DNA of 64,000 nucleotides from contig OZ245025.1 in NCBI GenBank assembly GCA_965223465.1, forward strand, positions 1,736,001 through 1,800,000. The letters run 5' to 3'. The translations under genes and the position numbers were made by a program. The stretch is from JAAELZ01 sp965223465. GTDB taxonomy: Bacteria; Pseudomonadota; Gammaproteobacteria; Arenicellales; Poriferihabitantaceae. The notes below the pieces were generated by a model that made no database searches, was not told where the DNA came from, and saw only the letters and a list, made by a program, of their open reading frames with translations. Positions within the stretch are counted from its first letter, which is position 1; every line of letters begins with the position of its first letter. This document shows positions 53,838 to 62,304 of this stretch, piece by piece.

Positions 53838-55385
53838 TTACACCGCCTTGGAATACTGCGGATGCGCCTTTTGATCCATGGTATACAGTTTATTCAAAGC
53901 GTTGATATACGCCTTTGCCGAAGCTTTGACGATATCTAGATCGGTGCCGTGACCGTTGACCACGCGCCCGTCTTTTTCCAGCCGCACCCCCACTTCACCC
54001 TGTGCATCGGTACCAGTGGTAATCGCGTTGACCGAATACAGCAATAAGTGGCTATCGGAGCCGACCATCGCTTTAATCGCCTGATAGGCCGCATCCACCA
54101 CCCCATTGCCATTGGCGGTATGGGACATCTTTTCACCGTCAATCTGCATTTCAATAGTGGCTTCAGATAAATCATCTGGTAAAACACTGGCGGAGACACT
54201 TAGCAAATGAAACTTTTCATCATCCTTATCAATCGCGGTTTCCGAAACGATGGACAATAAATCATCATCATATATATCGTGTTTTTTATCCGCCATTTTC
54301 TTAAAACGCGCAAAGGCTTCATTCAAATCATCATCACTGGCAAACACCACTCCCAGCTCTTTTAAATGCTCGCTAAAGGCATTGCGACCGGAATGCTTGC
54401 CCAACACCATACGATTGTTCGACCAACCCACATCCTCTGCTTTCATGATTTCGTAGGTTTCGCGGTTTTTCAGCACGCCATCCTGATGAATGCCGGCTTC
54501 GTGCGCAAACGCATTGGCGCCCACAATCGCCTTATTTGGCTGCACTGGAAAACCGGTGATGCTTGAAACCAGCCGGCTGGCAGGCAGCAATTGTTTGGTA
54601 TTGATACGCGTATCGCAATCGAAAAAATCCGGGCGGGTTTTCACCGCCATCACAACTTCTTCGAGCGAGCAGTTCCCCGCACGTTCACCCAGGCCGTTGA
54701 TGGTGCACTCTATCTGACGTGCGCCATGTGCGACTGCTGCAAGCGAATTGGCGACCGCCAAACCCAGATCATTATGGCAGTGCACCGAAAACACCGCCTT
54801 ATCTGAATTGGGCACGCGTTCAATCAAGTTACCGATCAATTTGCCGAAGATTTGTGGCATGGCATAACCCACCGTATCAGGAATATTGACCGTGGTCGCA
54901 CCTGCATCGATCACCGCTTCTATAATTCGACACAAAAATTCAGGTTCAGAACGCCCGGCATCTTCAGGCGAAAATTCAACGTTATCGGTATATTGCCGCG
55001 CCTGCTTTACTGCTTTTACCGCGCGTTCTACCACCTCGCCAGGCGTCATACACAATTTGGTTTGCATATGAATCGGTGAGGTGGCGATAAATGTATGGAT
55101 GCGCGATTGGGCCGCTGGCTTTAGGGCTTCACCCGTTCGTTCTATATCGCCGCTCATAGCACGCGCCAGACCGCACACGACGCTGTCTTTAACCCGCTGG
55201 GCAATCGCATTAACCGATTCAAAATCCCCTGGGCTGGCCGCTGGAAACCCTGCCTCAATCACATCGACGCGCATTTTTTCGAGTAGTAGCGCAACTTGCA
55301 TCTTCTCTTCAAGCGTCATCGAAGCGCCCGGGCTTTGTTCGCCATCGCGCAGAGTGGTGTCAAAAATAATCAATTGGCTACTCAT
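53838..55385 (-). CDS. leuA: 2-isopropylmalate synthase
   Basis: The 515-residue enzyme makes 2-isopropylmalate from 2-oxoisovalerate and acetyl-CoA, the first committed step of leucine synthesis. FDTTLRDGEQSPGASM near residue 8 is the HMGL metal site, VHCHNDLGLAVANSLAA near 202 binds the metal, and GLGERAGNCSLEEVVM follows. The C-terminal third is the leucine-binding regulatory domain. Upstream on the same strand lies a leucine-rich leader ORF and hairpin (see leuL). The other leu genes are not in the window. Confidence 0.96.
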   Translation of the reverse strand: MSSQLIIFDTTLRDGEQSPGASMTLEEKMQVALLLEKMRVDVIEAGFPAASPGDFESVNAIAQRVKDSVVCGLARAMSGDIERTGEALKPAAQSRIHTFIATSPIHMQTKLCMTPGEVVERAVKAVKQARQYTDNVEFSPEDAGRSEPEFLCRIIEAVIDAGATTVNIPDTVGYAMPQIFGKLIGNLIERVPNSDKAVFSVHCHNDLGLAVANSLAAVAHGARQIECTINGLGERAGNCSLEEVVMAVKTRPDFFDCDTRINTKQLLPASRLVSSITGFPVQPNKAIVGANAFAHEAGIHQDGVLKNRETYEIMKAEDVGWSNNRMVLGKHSGRNAFSEHLKELGVVFASDDDLNEAFARFKKMADKKHDIYDDDLLSIVSETAIDKDDEKFHLLSVSASVLPDDLSEATIEMQIDGEKMSHTANGNGVVDAAYQAIKAMVGSDSHLLLYSVNAITTGTDAQGEVGVRLEKDGRVVNGHGTDLDIVKASAKAYINALNKLYTMDQKAHPQYSKAV

Positions 55386-55422
55386 GGTATTAACCTTATA
55401 AAATGTCGTTCAAATGGATTTT

Positions 55423-55441
55423 GCATATCTTGGTGATACGC
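55423..55441 (-). promoter_or_regulatory. hairpin between the leucine leader ORF and leuA
   Basis: GCGTATC-ACCAA-GATATGC on the minus strand, with one G-U pair, lies about 38 bases before the leuA ATG. In the relic copy near 57.9 kb it reads GTATC-ACCAA-GATAC; the G-U pair has become G-C, so pairing is kept. No T-run follows, so it is not a classical attenuator. Confidence 0.5.
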
Positions 55442-55471
55442 AGGTTTATTCGGGTACAGCTAAGGGGAGTT

Positions 55472-55585
55472 TTATTGCGCCAACGGGCGCAGTAGACCTA
55501 AGAGGAGCGCGAGTAAAAGCCCAGCCGCGGGTAACAACAATGCAGTTGCTTGGTGAATTTGAATTGTCTGGCTGGTGAACTTCAT
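55472..55585 (-). CDS. leuL: leucine-rich leader peptide upstream of leuA
   Basis: A 37-codon ORF with ATG at 55585. It encodes a peptide ending with a run of the form LLLPAAGLLLALLLGLLRPLAQ; 12 of 37 codons are Leu, in three clusters of three. The stop lies 86 bases before leuA. It fits a leucine-responsive attenuation or stalling leader. No good Shine-Dalgarno precedes the ATG, and the candidate -10 is only 8 bases away, which suggests a nearly leaderless message. A longer in-frame ORF to 55771 exists but is not expected to be used. Confidence 0.7.
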   Translation of the reverse strand: MKFTSQTIQIHQATALLLPAAGLLLALLLGLLRPLAQ

Positions 55586-55593
55586 TACGCGAG

Positions 55594-55622
55594 AGTGTAT
55601 CGAGACTGATTCGCAAGTGCAA
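55594..55622 (-). promoter_or_regulatory. candidate leuA leader promoter
   Basis: On the minus strand, TTGCAC, 17 bases, then TACACT. Four of six positions match the sigma-70 consensus in each hexamer. If used, transcription begins almost at the leuL ATG. Confidence 0.4.
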
Positions 55623-55863
55623 TGATTTTTTATAAGCCTACTTTTCAAGAAAAATCTCAATACCTGATTTATGCTTATTTGATATGATAACGATATAACG
55701 GGCTTGAAATAAGTTTTATCGCTTTTTTCAGCACTCAATCCAAAAGATGTGAAAGTAAAAAACCCGACCATAGCTTACACATCCTGCAATCGCGGTTGCG
55801 CTAGCCTAATCGAACGGCTATCAATTTCCACCGTGTTTTTATTATCACTGAAGGAGAAAGACC

Positions 55864-56758
55864 ATGACAACAAAGAATCAACAACTTGAAAAAGCCAAAT
55901 CTGGTCCCGGTTTTATCGCCGCGTTGGATCAAAGTGGCGGCAGCACCCCCAAAGCGCTGCGTTTGTATGGCATCGAAGAAAGCGAGTACGCCAACGACGA
56001 CGAAATGTTCACCAAAATGCATGAAATGCGTACCCGGATCATGACCAACCCGGCGTTCACCGGCGATAAAATTCTGGCAGCCATTTTGTTTGAGAACACC
56101 ATGGATCGAGACAGTCGAAGGTAAGCCCACCGCGCTATATTTATGGGAAGAAAAGAATATCCTTCCCATTCTGAAGGTGGATAAAGGCCTTGCGGATGAA
56201 GCAAATGGCGTACAGCTCATGCAACCCATCCCGGATTTAGACGCACTATTAGAACGAGCCAAAGCCAATAGCGTGTTCGGCACCAAGATGCGTTCGGTCA
56301 TCAAACTAGCCAATGAGGAAGGGATAAAATCCAATGTCGATCAACAATTTGAGATCGGTAAACGCATTATTGATCACGGGCTGGTGCCAATTATTGAACC
56401 CGAAATAGACATCAACTCCCCCGAAAAAGCAGCGGCCGAAGCGATGCTAAAGGATCAGATAATGAACCGCCTTGATGCGCTGGGTGAGAACGAGCTTGTA
56501 ATGCTAAAACTGACTTTACCGGAAACGCCCAATTTATATATGGACTGTATCAACCACCCGAATTGCCTAAAAGTCGTCGCTTTATCAGGTGGTTACAGTC
56601 GAGAAGTCGCCAATCAGCGCCTTACGCAAAACAACGGTATGATCGCCAGCTTCTCGCGCGCGCTCACGGAAGGATTGTCGGCTCAACAAACCGATGAAGC
56701 GTTCACTGCCATGCTTTCTGATTCCATCAATTCGATTGTTGCTGCTTCGTCGACCTGA
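55864..56758 (+). pseudogene. fda: class I fructose-bisphosphate aldolase gene with a frameshift
   Basis: Two frames join into one aldolase of about 297 residues. The first (55864-56124) reads PGFIAALDQSGGSTPKALRL and FENTMDRD, then stops. The second continues at TVEGKPTALYLWEEKN, with LPILKVDKGLADEANGVQL and FGTKMRSVIKLAN. The Schiff-base Lys lies in VMLKLTLPE, and VVALSGGYSREVANQ and SFSRALTEGLSAQQ follow. The switch is at about 56107-56112 (CGAGAC); removing one base there restores the frame as MDRTVEGK. It is either a true lesion or a sequence error. Confidence 0.85.
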
Positions 56759-57119
56759 GACTGCATGACAGGGGGTTAATGCACTATTGTATCTTCTGTA
56801 GCAAGAAACGATGGGATTTACTTGAATCTGATCCCATCGTCACAGCATCGTTTTACCCATAACCTCAATCCGGCAAATCAATAAATATGGGGCATGACCG
56901 CCCCTTCCCGCGTTACCGTTTCGTTCGGCCGCCGCAGAGCGCAGTTTATTTATAGAGTTTGGGAGACTTGGGTGAATTCGACCCACAGAGTCAACCGTGG
57001 TGTTGCTTGAAATGACTAATCGTAGATTTATAAATCCCAGAATGTTCGTCGCTCATATTGCAAAATAATCACCACCGGAGGACAATGCGGCAGGCTCATT
57101 TTATATCAATTCTTTACCC
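56759..57119. other. intergenic region after the aldolase gene
   Basis: A 361-base gap without a gene. It contains a perfect inverted repeat just after the aldolase gene (listed separately) and GGGGC-ATGACC-GCCCC near 56892. The rest shows no clear feature. Confidence 0.4.
56808..56840 (+). terminator. inverted repeat after the aldolase gene, possible terminator
   Basis: ACGATGGGAT, 13-base loop, ATCCCATCGT; the stem is perfect. The nearest T-run (CGTTTT) is several bases past the stem, so it is an imperfect terminator. Confidence 0.4.
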
Positions 57120-57749
57120 ATGAAGCTTTACGATTATTTTCGTTCCACTGCCTCCTACAGAACCCGAATTGCCTTAAATTACAAGGAAGTAAGCCACGAG
57201 GTTACCCATATCAATTTACTCAAACAGGAGCAGTCGTCGGATAAATATCATAGCGTTAATCCACAAGGATTAGTCCCAAGTTTACACACAGAAGACACTA
57301 CATTGCACCAATCACTGGGCATCCTGGAATATCTAGAAGAACGCTTTCCCACGCCAGCATTATTGCCAACGAAACGAATTGATCGAGCTATTGTGCGCGG
57401 CATGGCGCTGATGGTTGTAGCTGATATCCACCCCCTTAACAATTTACGCGTACTGGAATATTTAACTGCTGCATTTGACACCAGTGAAGACCAAAAACTA
57501 AATTGGTATCATCATTGGATTTGCGAAGGGTTCAGCGCATTAGAATCTCGACTTTCTAGCTTTTCAGACGGAAAGACTTGTTTCGGCGAAACCTTTACCA
57601 TGGCTGACGTCTGTCTAATACCGCAGGTGTATAGCGCCAGCCATGTTGGTGTCTATATGGAGGAATACCCACTGATTCAGTCAATCAATAACTTCTGCTT
57701 GGACCACGATGCCTTTTATAAAGCCAGTCCCGAATACAATAAAAAGTAG
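57120..57749 (+). CDS. glutathione S-transferase family, maleylacetoacetate isomerase-like
   Basis: A 209-residue GST with the zeta-class N-terminal motif YFRSTASYRTRIALN (residues 6-20) and NPQGLVPSLHTED near 50, then the C-terminal helical domain with TMADVCLIPQVYSA near 165. It isomerises maleylacetoacetate in tyrosine breakdown, or serves as a general GST. No fumarylacetoacetase gene is next to it. The gene stops 8 bases before a relic of a leuA copy. Confidence 0.85.
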   Translation: MKLYDYFRSTASYRTRIALNYKEVSHEVTHINLLKQEQSSDKYHSVNPQGLVPSLHTEDTTLHQSLGILEYLEERFPTPALLPTKRIDRAIVRGMALMVVADIHPLNNLRVLEYLTAAFDTSEDQKLNWYHHWICEGFSALESRLSSFSDGKTCFGETFTMADVCLIPQVYSASHVGVYMEEYPLIQSINNFCLDHDAFYKASPEYNKK

Positions 57750-57756
57750 ATGGCAA

Positions 57757-57819
57757 AGCACTTAAGCATCGTTCGCCATCGCTAAGGCTCATGTCACAAT
57801 TTATCAATTAGCCACCCAT
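57757..57819 (-). pseudogene. relic of the 5' end of a second leuA gene
   Basis: From the ATG at 57819 the minus strand aligns codon by codon with the first 21 codons of leuA at 55385, with 44 of 63 bases identical by my count. Codons for D-G-E (leuA residues 14-16) are kept exactly. The fourth codon has become TAA (CAA in leuA). The similarity fades next to the end of the GST gene. The rest of this leuA copy is gone. Confidence 0.8.
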
Positions 57820-57831
57820 GACATTAACCAA

Positions 57832-58063
57832 ATAAAATGTCATTCAGATGGATTGATCGTATCTTGGTGATACATAGGTTTATTCGGTTACAGCTAAGAG
57901 GAGTATTGTTGCACCCAGGGGCATAGTAGGCCTGTGAGGAGTGCGAGTAAAAGGCCAACCGCGAGTAACAATAATTATTTCCGGGTGAATTTTAATAGTT
58001 TGTCCGAGGTATTTAATTGTCTGAGGGAGTATCTAAACTGATTCGTAAGTGCGACAGTTTTTC
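57832..58063 (-). repeat. decayed second copy of the leuA leader region
   Basis: About 232 bases aligning collinearly with 55398-55635, from just upstream of the leuA start through the leader ORF and beyond. The leucine-rich run survives as LLLLAVGLLLALLTGLL, but the start ATG is ATT and a stop precedes it in frame. The hairpin is kept. Confidence 0.85.
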
Positions 58064-58212
58064 ATGGGCGCTGTTGCTAATAAAATTTATACAATAGTAG
58101 TGTGGTTATTTGCTTTAATCACGTTTACAATAATCGACTCAGCAGCTAGGGTTTGCGTGGCCGAATGAATTGGCTTAATTGTATATAAGGCATTGTTCTT
58201 TGGGAGAAAAAG
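58064..58212. other. upstream region of the FxLYD gene
   Basis: Together with the leuA relic copies this completes the 57750-58212 gap. No clear promoter or hairpin was recognised; a good GGGAGAAAAAG ribosome site precedes 58213. Confidence 0.3.
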
Positions 58213-58692
58213 ATGGAAAACTGGGGTAAATGGAAATTAATCAAAATTGGATTTTTTCTCGGTATCGGCTTTATCATTCCGGAGCTGTTTGTCATGGCCT
58301 CGAGTACTGCAATAAGCATTTTTGCGATGCCCTCGATGATGGAGGCGTCAATGGATTTTGATGATGAAAACTTTACATCTAACTTTGGGGCTGATTTCGA
58401 CCGGGCTGATCAGATTGAGATCCGTGATCAACGAGAACAAGCTAGTGGTGATCAGCTGCTAATACTGGGCTCGATCCAAAATACCGGTGATAAAAAGGCC
58501 AGCTCGATTCAACTCGAAGCAGAACTAATGGATAAAGACGGCACGTTTGTGTACGAATGCTCTGAGTATATTGATCGAGATTTGATGCCTGGCGATATCG
58601 AGAACTATCAAATCAAGTGCGGTTGTGGTGATAACTCGGTTCCGGAATATGCAGAAGTAAGTGTTCGAGTGGTTAGCGCAAGTGGTTATTAA
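58213..58692 (+). CDS. membrane-anchored FxLYD-domain protein
   Basis: A 159-residue protein with an N-terminal hydrophobic segment (IGFFLGIGFIIPELFVMASS) and an acidic linker. A C-terminal FxLYD-like domain follows: LLILGSIQNTGDKKASSIQLEAEL and DLMPGDIENYQIKCG. Such domains are extracytoplasmic and of unknown role. It precedes the next gene by 54 bases and may share its transcript. Confidence 0.65.
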   Translation: MENWGKWKLIKIGFFLGIGFIIPELFVMASSTAISIFAMPSMMEASMDFDDENFTSNFGADFDRADQIEIRDQREQASGDQLLILGSIQNTGDKKASSIQLEAELMDKDGTFVYECSEYIDRDLMPGDIENYQIKCGCGDNSVPEYAEVSVRVVSASGY

Positions 58693-58746
58693 CGCATCAA
58701 AACCAAGAATTCTGGGTAGATAAAATTATAAGAGGAGAAATGAAAC

Positions 58747-59682
58747 ATGAAAGTTAACTTAATTAAAGTATCAAATTGGACGGTCACAATTATTCTACTG
58801 ACATGTTTCAGTAGTGCGATACCAAAAGAATTAGAAAAAATAAAGTTTTTATTTGGCCCAGGTGAAAATATAAGCTTCATTCAAGAACTGACAACTATTA
58901 AAGAAAAGGATATGGGTGAAAAGGGGAAACAGCTAGATGAGTCCGTATCGACAACAAAGATAACCATAACAAAAACTGAATCAGGGTGGGACGTACTTTC
59001 AGAACCCAGAAGCATTTCTATGAAGCGTAATGGCGAGGAAATTAACAATCCTATTGTCAGCTTACTTTCGAGCGCAGTATTAACATATAAACTTGATTCT
59101 GACGGAACCATAATAAACGTCGAAGGTTACGAACCCTTCATCAAAGGAATATCTGAGCAGATCGCTCCCGAGGTTTTTAAGCAGCTTGCACCAATACTAA
59201 ATACTGAGGCACTGGAGTCAAAGGAAATAGTTGAATGGAATGGGCGTATTGGTGACTTTGCAGGAGTAGAAGTAGAAATAGGAGATAGCTTTATGGCTGA
59301 TGTTCCTTACCAACTACCAAATGGCACAACTATTAATTATAGCGTCCAAACTAATATTGCTGCGCTCGTTCCATGTGGAGATAATAAATGTGTCCGTATC
59401 GAGCAATTCTATGATAGTCAGGCGGATAATATGGCAAAAATGACTGGTGACGTTGTGTCTAATTTGGCAGAAGCAACAGGCGTAGAAGTTAATAACCCTA
59501 GCTCACAAGAAAATACAGCGACAATTCAAGGTAATGTCATACGGATAATAGATCCAAAAACTATGCTAGTTTATGAAGAGGAATCAACTCGTACGATAAC
59601 GATGGAGATTGCTATTCCGGAAACGGAGGGCCTTGTTCCTGTCAAAACTTCAGAAATTCGCAAGTATGAGTTCGAGTACTAA
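58747..59682 (+). CDS. hypothetical exported protein
   Basis: A 311-residue protein with a signal-peptide-like start (WTVTIILLTCFSSAIP). The mature part is a mix of beta strands with no domain I recognise; it includes TYKLDSDGTIINVEGYEPFI and a VPCGDNKCVR motif with two Cys. The start is supported by AGGAG 10 bases upstream. It follows the FxLYD gene on the same strand. Codon use looks more AT-rich than the neighbours. Confidence 0.6.
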   Translation: MKVNLIKVSNWTVTIILLTCFSSAIPKELEKIKFLFGPGENISFIQELTTIKEKDMGEKGKQLDESVSTTKITITKTESGWDVLSEPRSISMKRNGEEINNPIVSLLSSAVLTYKLDSDGTIINVEGYEPFIKGISEQIAPEVFKQLAPILNTEALESKEIVEWNGRIGDFAGVEVEIGDSFMADVPYQLPNGTTINYSVQTNIAALVPCGDNKCVRIEQFYDSQADNMAKMTGDVVSNLAEATGVEVNNPSSQENTATIQGNVIRIIDPKTMLVYEEESTRTITMEIAIPETEGLVPVKTSEIRKYEFEY

Positions 59683-59778
59683 TCAAGTGACACAATGCTA
59701 CCAACACCTTTTAGGAAATCGAGGGACACAATACTTAATTGCCTTACTAGCTGAACGTTACGACCCAGGGAAACCACA

Positions 59779-59880
59779 TCATCTATACAGACATTTCCCA
59801 GTATCTGTGTCGAATAAATGCTGATTTTCAGGCTCGATTGAAAATCGCACTGTCAGATGCGCATCAGGAATAGCATGTAC
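59779..59880 (-). pseudogene. relic of the 3' end of ugpC
   Basis: Thirty-three codons plus stop on the minus strand match the last 33 residues of UgpC (61246-61347) with 23 of 33 identical by my count: VHAIPDAHLTVRFSIEP against VHAITDAHPTMRFSIEP. The stop is at the same place. The upstream part of the gene is absent. Confidence 0.85.
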
Positions 59881-59989
59881 GCTAAAGTACGAGGGGCATC
59901 AACATTAATTAGAGGAAAATATTAAGGATCAGCCTACGAACGGATGAACGCGTAGTAAAGGAGGCTTTTGCCTCATCAAGCATAAATAA

Positions 59990-60151
59990 CTAAAAAAGCT
60001 CCTGAAGCACTATATACCAGCCAAGTAAATTGAGCAACATACCCACTGACCAGGCTGCGACCTTCACCCAATCCGGCTTAGAAAACCACTTATGATTTTC
60101 AACGTTTTCTGGTGAAAATTCGGGTTGTGAAACTGCTAATGTCTTCATCAT
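59990..60151 (-). CDS. small single-helix membrane protein (candidate)
   Basis: A 53-codon ORF with tandem ATGs at 60151 and 60148. AAGGGCG precedes the start. The product has a hydrophilic N-terminus (VSQPEFSPENVENHKWF) and one membrane helix (VAAWSVGMLLNLLGWYIVLQ). A weak GAGGC hairpin follows. It could be a real small protein; there is no family I recognise. Confidence 0.45.
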   Translation of the reverse strand: MMKTLAVSQPEFSPENVENHKWFSKPDWVKVAAWSVGMLLNLLGWYIVLQELF

Positions 60152-60241
60152 TTAGCGCCCTTGGTCGCTAATCCATGCCACTGTTATAAGTGATTAACGC
60201 GTATAATTTACCTTATTTCGGCATTATAATACATATATACG

Positions 60242-60281
60242 GTATATACAACCTTTTATCTGTATATATTACCTTTTATCT
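60242..60281. repeat. tandem 20-base direct repeat
   Basis: GTATATACAACCTTTTATCT is followed at once by GTATATATTACCTTTTATCT. A third weaker relative (TATAATTTACCTTATTT) lies near 60200. It is upstream of the VOC-protein gene and may be a regulatory site. Confidence 0.55.
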
Positions 60282-60488
60282 TCTTAATCTTAAAGTTCGG
60301 GATGCGCTGTACTTATTTTTACGATCATTGCGATGTGTTGCGGTTTAACTAAGTATTGGTGCTCAAATCCCCATACCCTATTGTGAAGCGAGGAAACCGT
60401 AGACTGACCTATTCAATAAAGAACTCGATTAATTGCAAGCCGACTCCCGTAAACTTGAGGTCGTACTCGATAAAGACATAAGAAGACC

Positions 60489-61229
60489 ATGCCCAAAATA
60501 GACACTATAACCCTTCGTTGCGCTAACCTTAAAGCGCAGCGCAGTTTTTATTGTGACGTTCTGCGTATGGATGAGTTTGAAGATGGTTCTGTCGGATATG
60601 GTGGTGAAGAAGCAAGGCTATTTTTTCAACAAAGCGAACGCGACTACATACCCGCACCAAACGATCTGTATTGGAAAATTGTCCTGGCTGTCCCGAACAT
60701 TGAATTGGCTTACCAACAACTCACTGAGTTAGGCATTGAGGTGGGCACGCCCAGACAATTTCGCGATATTGGTTATATCGCGCATTTTTCTGACCCAGCG
60801 GGCTTTACCATTGAGTTAATTGATCATTGGTTCCAGGGCAATCGCCCGGACGAACCATTCGATACCAATCTACTTGGCGGCGGTGCGCATTTAAATTTGT
60901 TAACCCTGCGAAGCATCGATATCGAAGACATTACGCGTTCTTGCCTGGATTGGGGTATGAAGTTGCTCGCTATTGAACCCGTTGAAAGCCACGGGTTTAC
61001 GCTGTATTTCTTCGCATATACCGCAGACGTTCCGCCCTCTTCCGACCTACATGCGGTTGAAAATAGAGAGTGGTTATATCAGAGAAAATATACCGTTTTA
61101 GAAATTCAGCATTTACACGATGGAGCTGGTATTCGCCCACCTCGCGACGGTAAAGCCGGTTATGTCAGCACTACCGTAGCAGGTATGCGCACTGGTAAGC
61201 AGATCGAAGCACTATGCATTACGACTTGA
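60489..61229 (+). CDS. two-domain VOC (glyoxalase-like) protein
   Basis: A 246-residue protein of the vicinal-oxygen-chelate superfamily. The N-terminal unit has ITLRCANLKAQRSFYCDVLRMDEFE, then a strand IAHFSDPAGFTIELIDHW. The second unit starts around GAHLNLLTLRSIDIEDITRSCLDWG near residue 130. Such folds hold metal-dependent dioxygenases, lyases and resistance proteins; the substrate is unknown. It is convergent to ugpC with 16 bases between. Confidence 0.75.
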   Translation: MPKIDTITLRCANLKAQRSFYCDVLRMDEFEDGSVGYGGEEARLFFQQSERDYIPAPNDLYWKIVLAVPNIELAYQQLTELGIEVGTPRQFRDIGYIAHFSDPAGFTIELIDHWFQGNRPDEPFDTNLLGGGAHLNLLTLRSIDIEDITRSCLDWGMKLLAIEPVESHGFTLYFFAYTADVPPSSDLHAVENREWLYQRKYTVLEIQHLHDGAGIRPPRDGKAGYVSTTVAGMRTGKQIEALCITT

Positions 61230-61245
61230 GCTTGTAGAACCCGCA

Positions 61246-62301
61246 TCAACCATCCAGCCGTTTCCCACTATCTGCGTCGAACAAATGCTGCTGTCCAGGC
61301 TCGATTGAAAATCGCATGGTCGGATGCGCATCCGTAATGGCATGCACGCCTGCCAGGCTCACCGTGATGTTATCTCCGGTCTCGGTGAGTTGACCGTGCA
61401 ATAATGTATTGGCGCCCAGCGCCTCGGCGATCTGTACGGTGACTTTAATCGGCCCTGCCTCGTCAAGCACCAAATGCTCGGGGCGAATACCAAGCTTGAC
61501 CGGCCCATCCTGGCCCTGCGCCTGAGTAACTGCAACTTCGCCGATCTTCACTGACTCATTTTCGAGCCGTGCATCAAATATGTTCATCGCCGGGCTACCA
61601 ATGAATTGCGCGGCAAAAAGACTGCTCGGGGTCTCGTAGACTTCCAGCGGTGTGCCGATCTGCTCAGCAACACCGGCGTTCATCACAATCATCCGATCCG
61701 CCATGGTCATCGCTTCCACCTGGTCGTGGGTCACATAGAGCGCGGTAATCCCAAGCTTTGCCTGCAGTTCTTTGATTTCAAGCCGCATCTGAACGCGCAG
61801 TTTGGCATCCAGGTTAGACAAGGGCTCGTCGAACAGAAACACCGCCGGTTCGCGCACAATTGCCCGGCCCATGGCAACCCGTTGGCGTTGACCGCCCGAG
61901 AGCTGCCTTGGCTTGCGTTCCAACAATGGTTCGAGCTGTAAAAGCCGCGCAGCATCCTCCACCTTGGCCTTGATTTGGTCTTTGGGCAAACCCGCAATCT
62001 TCAAGCCGTAGCCCATGTTCTGGCGCACTGACATATGCGGATAAAGCGCGTAATTTTGGAACACCATAGCGATGTCACGGTCCATCGGCTCTTTGTCATT
62101 CGCACGCACTCCGTCGATCATCACGTCACCCGATGTCACACTTTCCAAACCCGCCACCATCCGCAACAATGTGGACTTACCGCAACCCGAAGGGCCGACG
62201 ATAACAATAAACTCACCATCCGCGATCTCGGCATCGATACCATGGATGACATCGGTTTTACCGAAGCTTTTCTTGATATTGTTCAGGGTGACCGTTGCCA
62301 T
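61246..62301 (-). CDS. ugpC: sn-glycerol-3-phosphate-type ABC transporter ATPase
   Basis: A 351-residue ATPase of the MalK/UgpC family. It has Walker A GPSGCGKSTLLRMVAGLE, LSGGQRQRVAMGRAIVREP and Walker B VFLFDEPLSNLDAKLR. The C-terminal regulatory TOBE-type domain carries KLGIRPEHLVLDE. It powers uptake with UgpA and UgpE. The ugpE gene ends 3 bases before it. The last 33 codons exist as a relic at 59779-59880. Confidence 0.92.
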   Translation of the reverse strand: MATVTLNNIKKSFGKTDVIHGIDAEIADGEFIVIVGPSGCGKSTLLRMVAGLESVTSGDVMIDGVRANDKEPMDRDIAMVFQNYALYPHMSVRQNMGYGLKIAGLPKDQIKAKVEDAARLLQLEPLLERKPRQLSGGQRQRVAMGRAIVREPAVFLFDEPLSNLDAKLRVQMRLEIKELQAKLGITALYVTHDQVEAMTMADRMIVMNAGVAEQIGTPLEVYETPSSLFAAQFIGSPAMNIFDARLENESVKIGEVAVTQAQGQDGPVKLGIRPEHLVLDEAGPIKVTVQIAEALGANTLLHGQLTETGDNITVSLAGVHAITDAHPTMRFSIEPGQQHLFDADSGKRLDG

Positions 62302-62304
62302 AAT

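Larger units (their letters stand above)
55386..55863. other. leuA leader / fba divergent intergenic region
   Basis: This 478-base region between leuA (minus) and the aldolase gene (plus) holds the leucine-rich leader ORF, a hairpin and a candidate leuA promoter. The aldolase side (55641-55863) shows only a good GAAGGAGAAAG ribosome site before 55864. Confidence 0.6.
59683..60488. other. 806-base region with a ugpC relic, a small ORF and direct repeats
   Basis: It holds the 34-codon ugpC relic (59779-59880), a 53-residue minus-strand ORF (59990-60151), a possible weak hairpin at 59961-59974 (GAGGC-AAAA-GCCTC), and a pair of 20-base direct repeats at 60242-60281. Nothing else was recognised. 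Confidence 0.5.

Noticed and set aside
55472..55771. 99-codon minus-strand ORF over the leuA leader
   Set aside because: Only its last 37 codons look like a coding leader; the upstream part has no ribosome site and the candidate promoter lies inside it.
55801..56334. 177-codon minus-strand ORF over the aldolase
   Set aside because: It is antisense to the conserved aldolase frame; the aldolase frameshift does not make it more likely.
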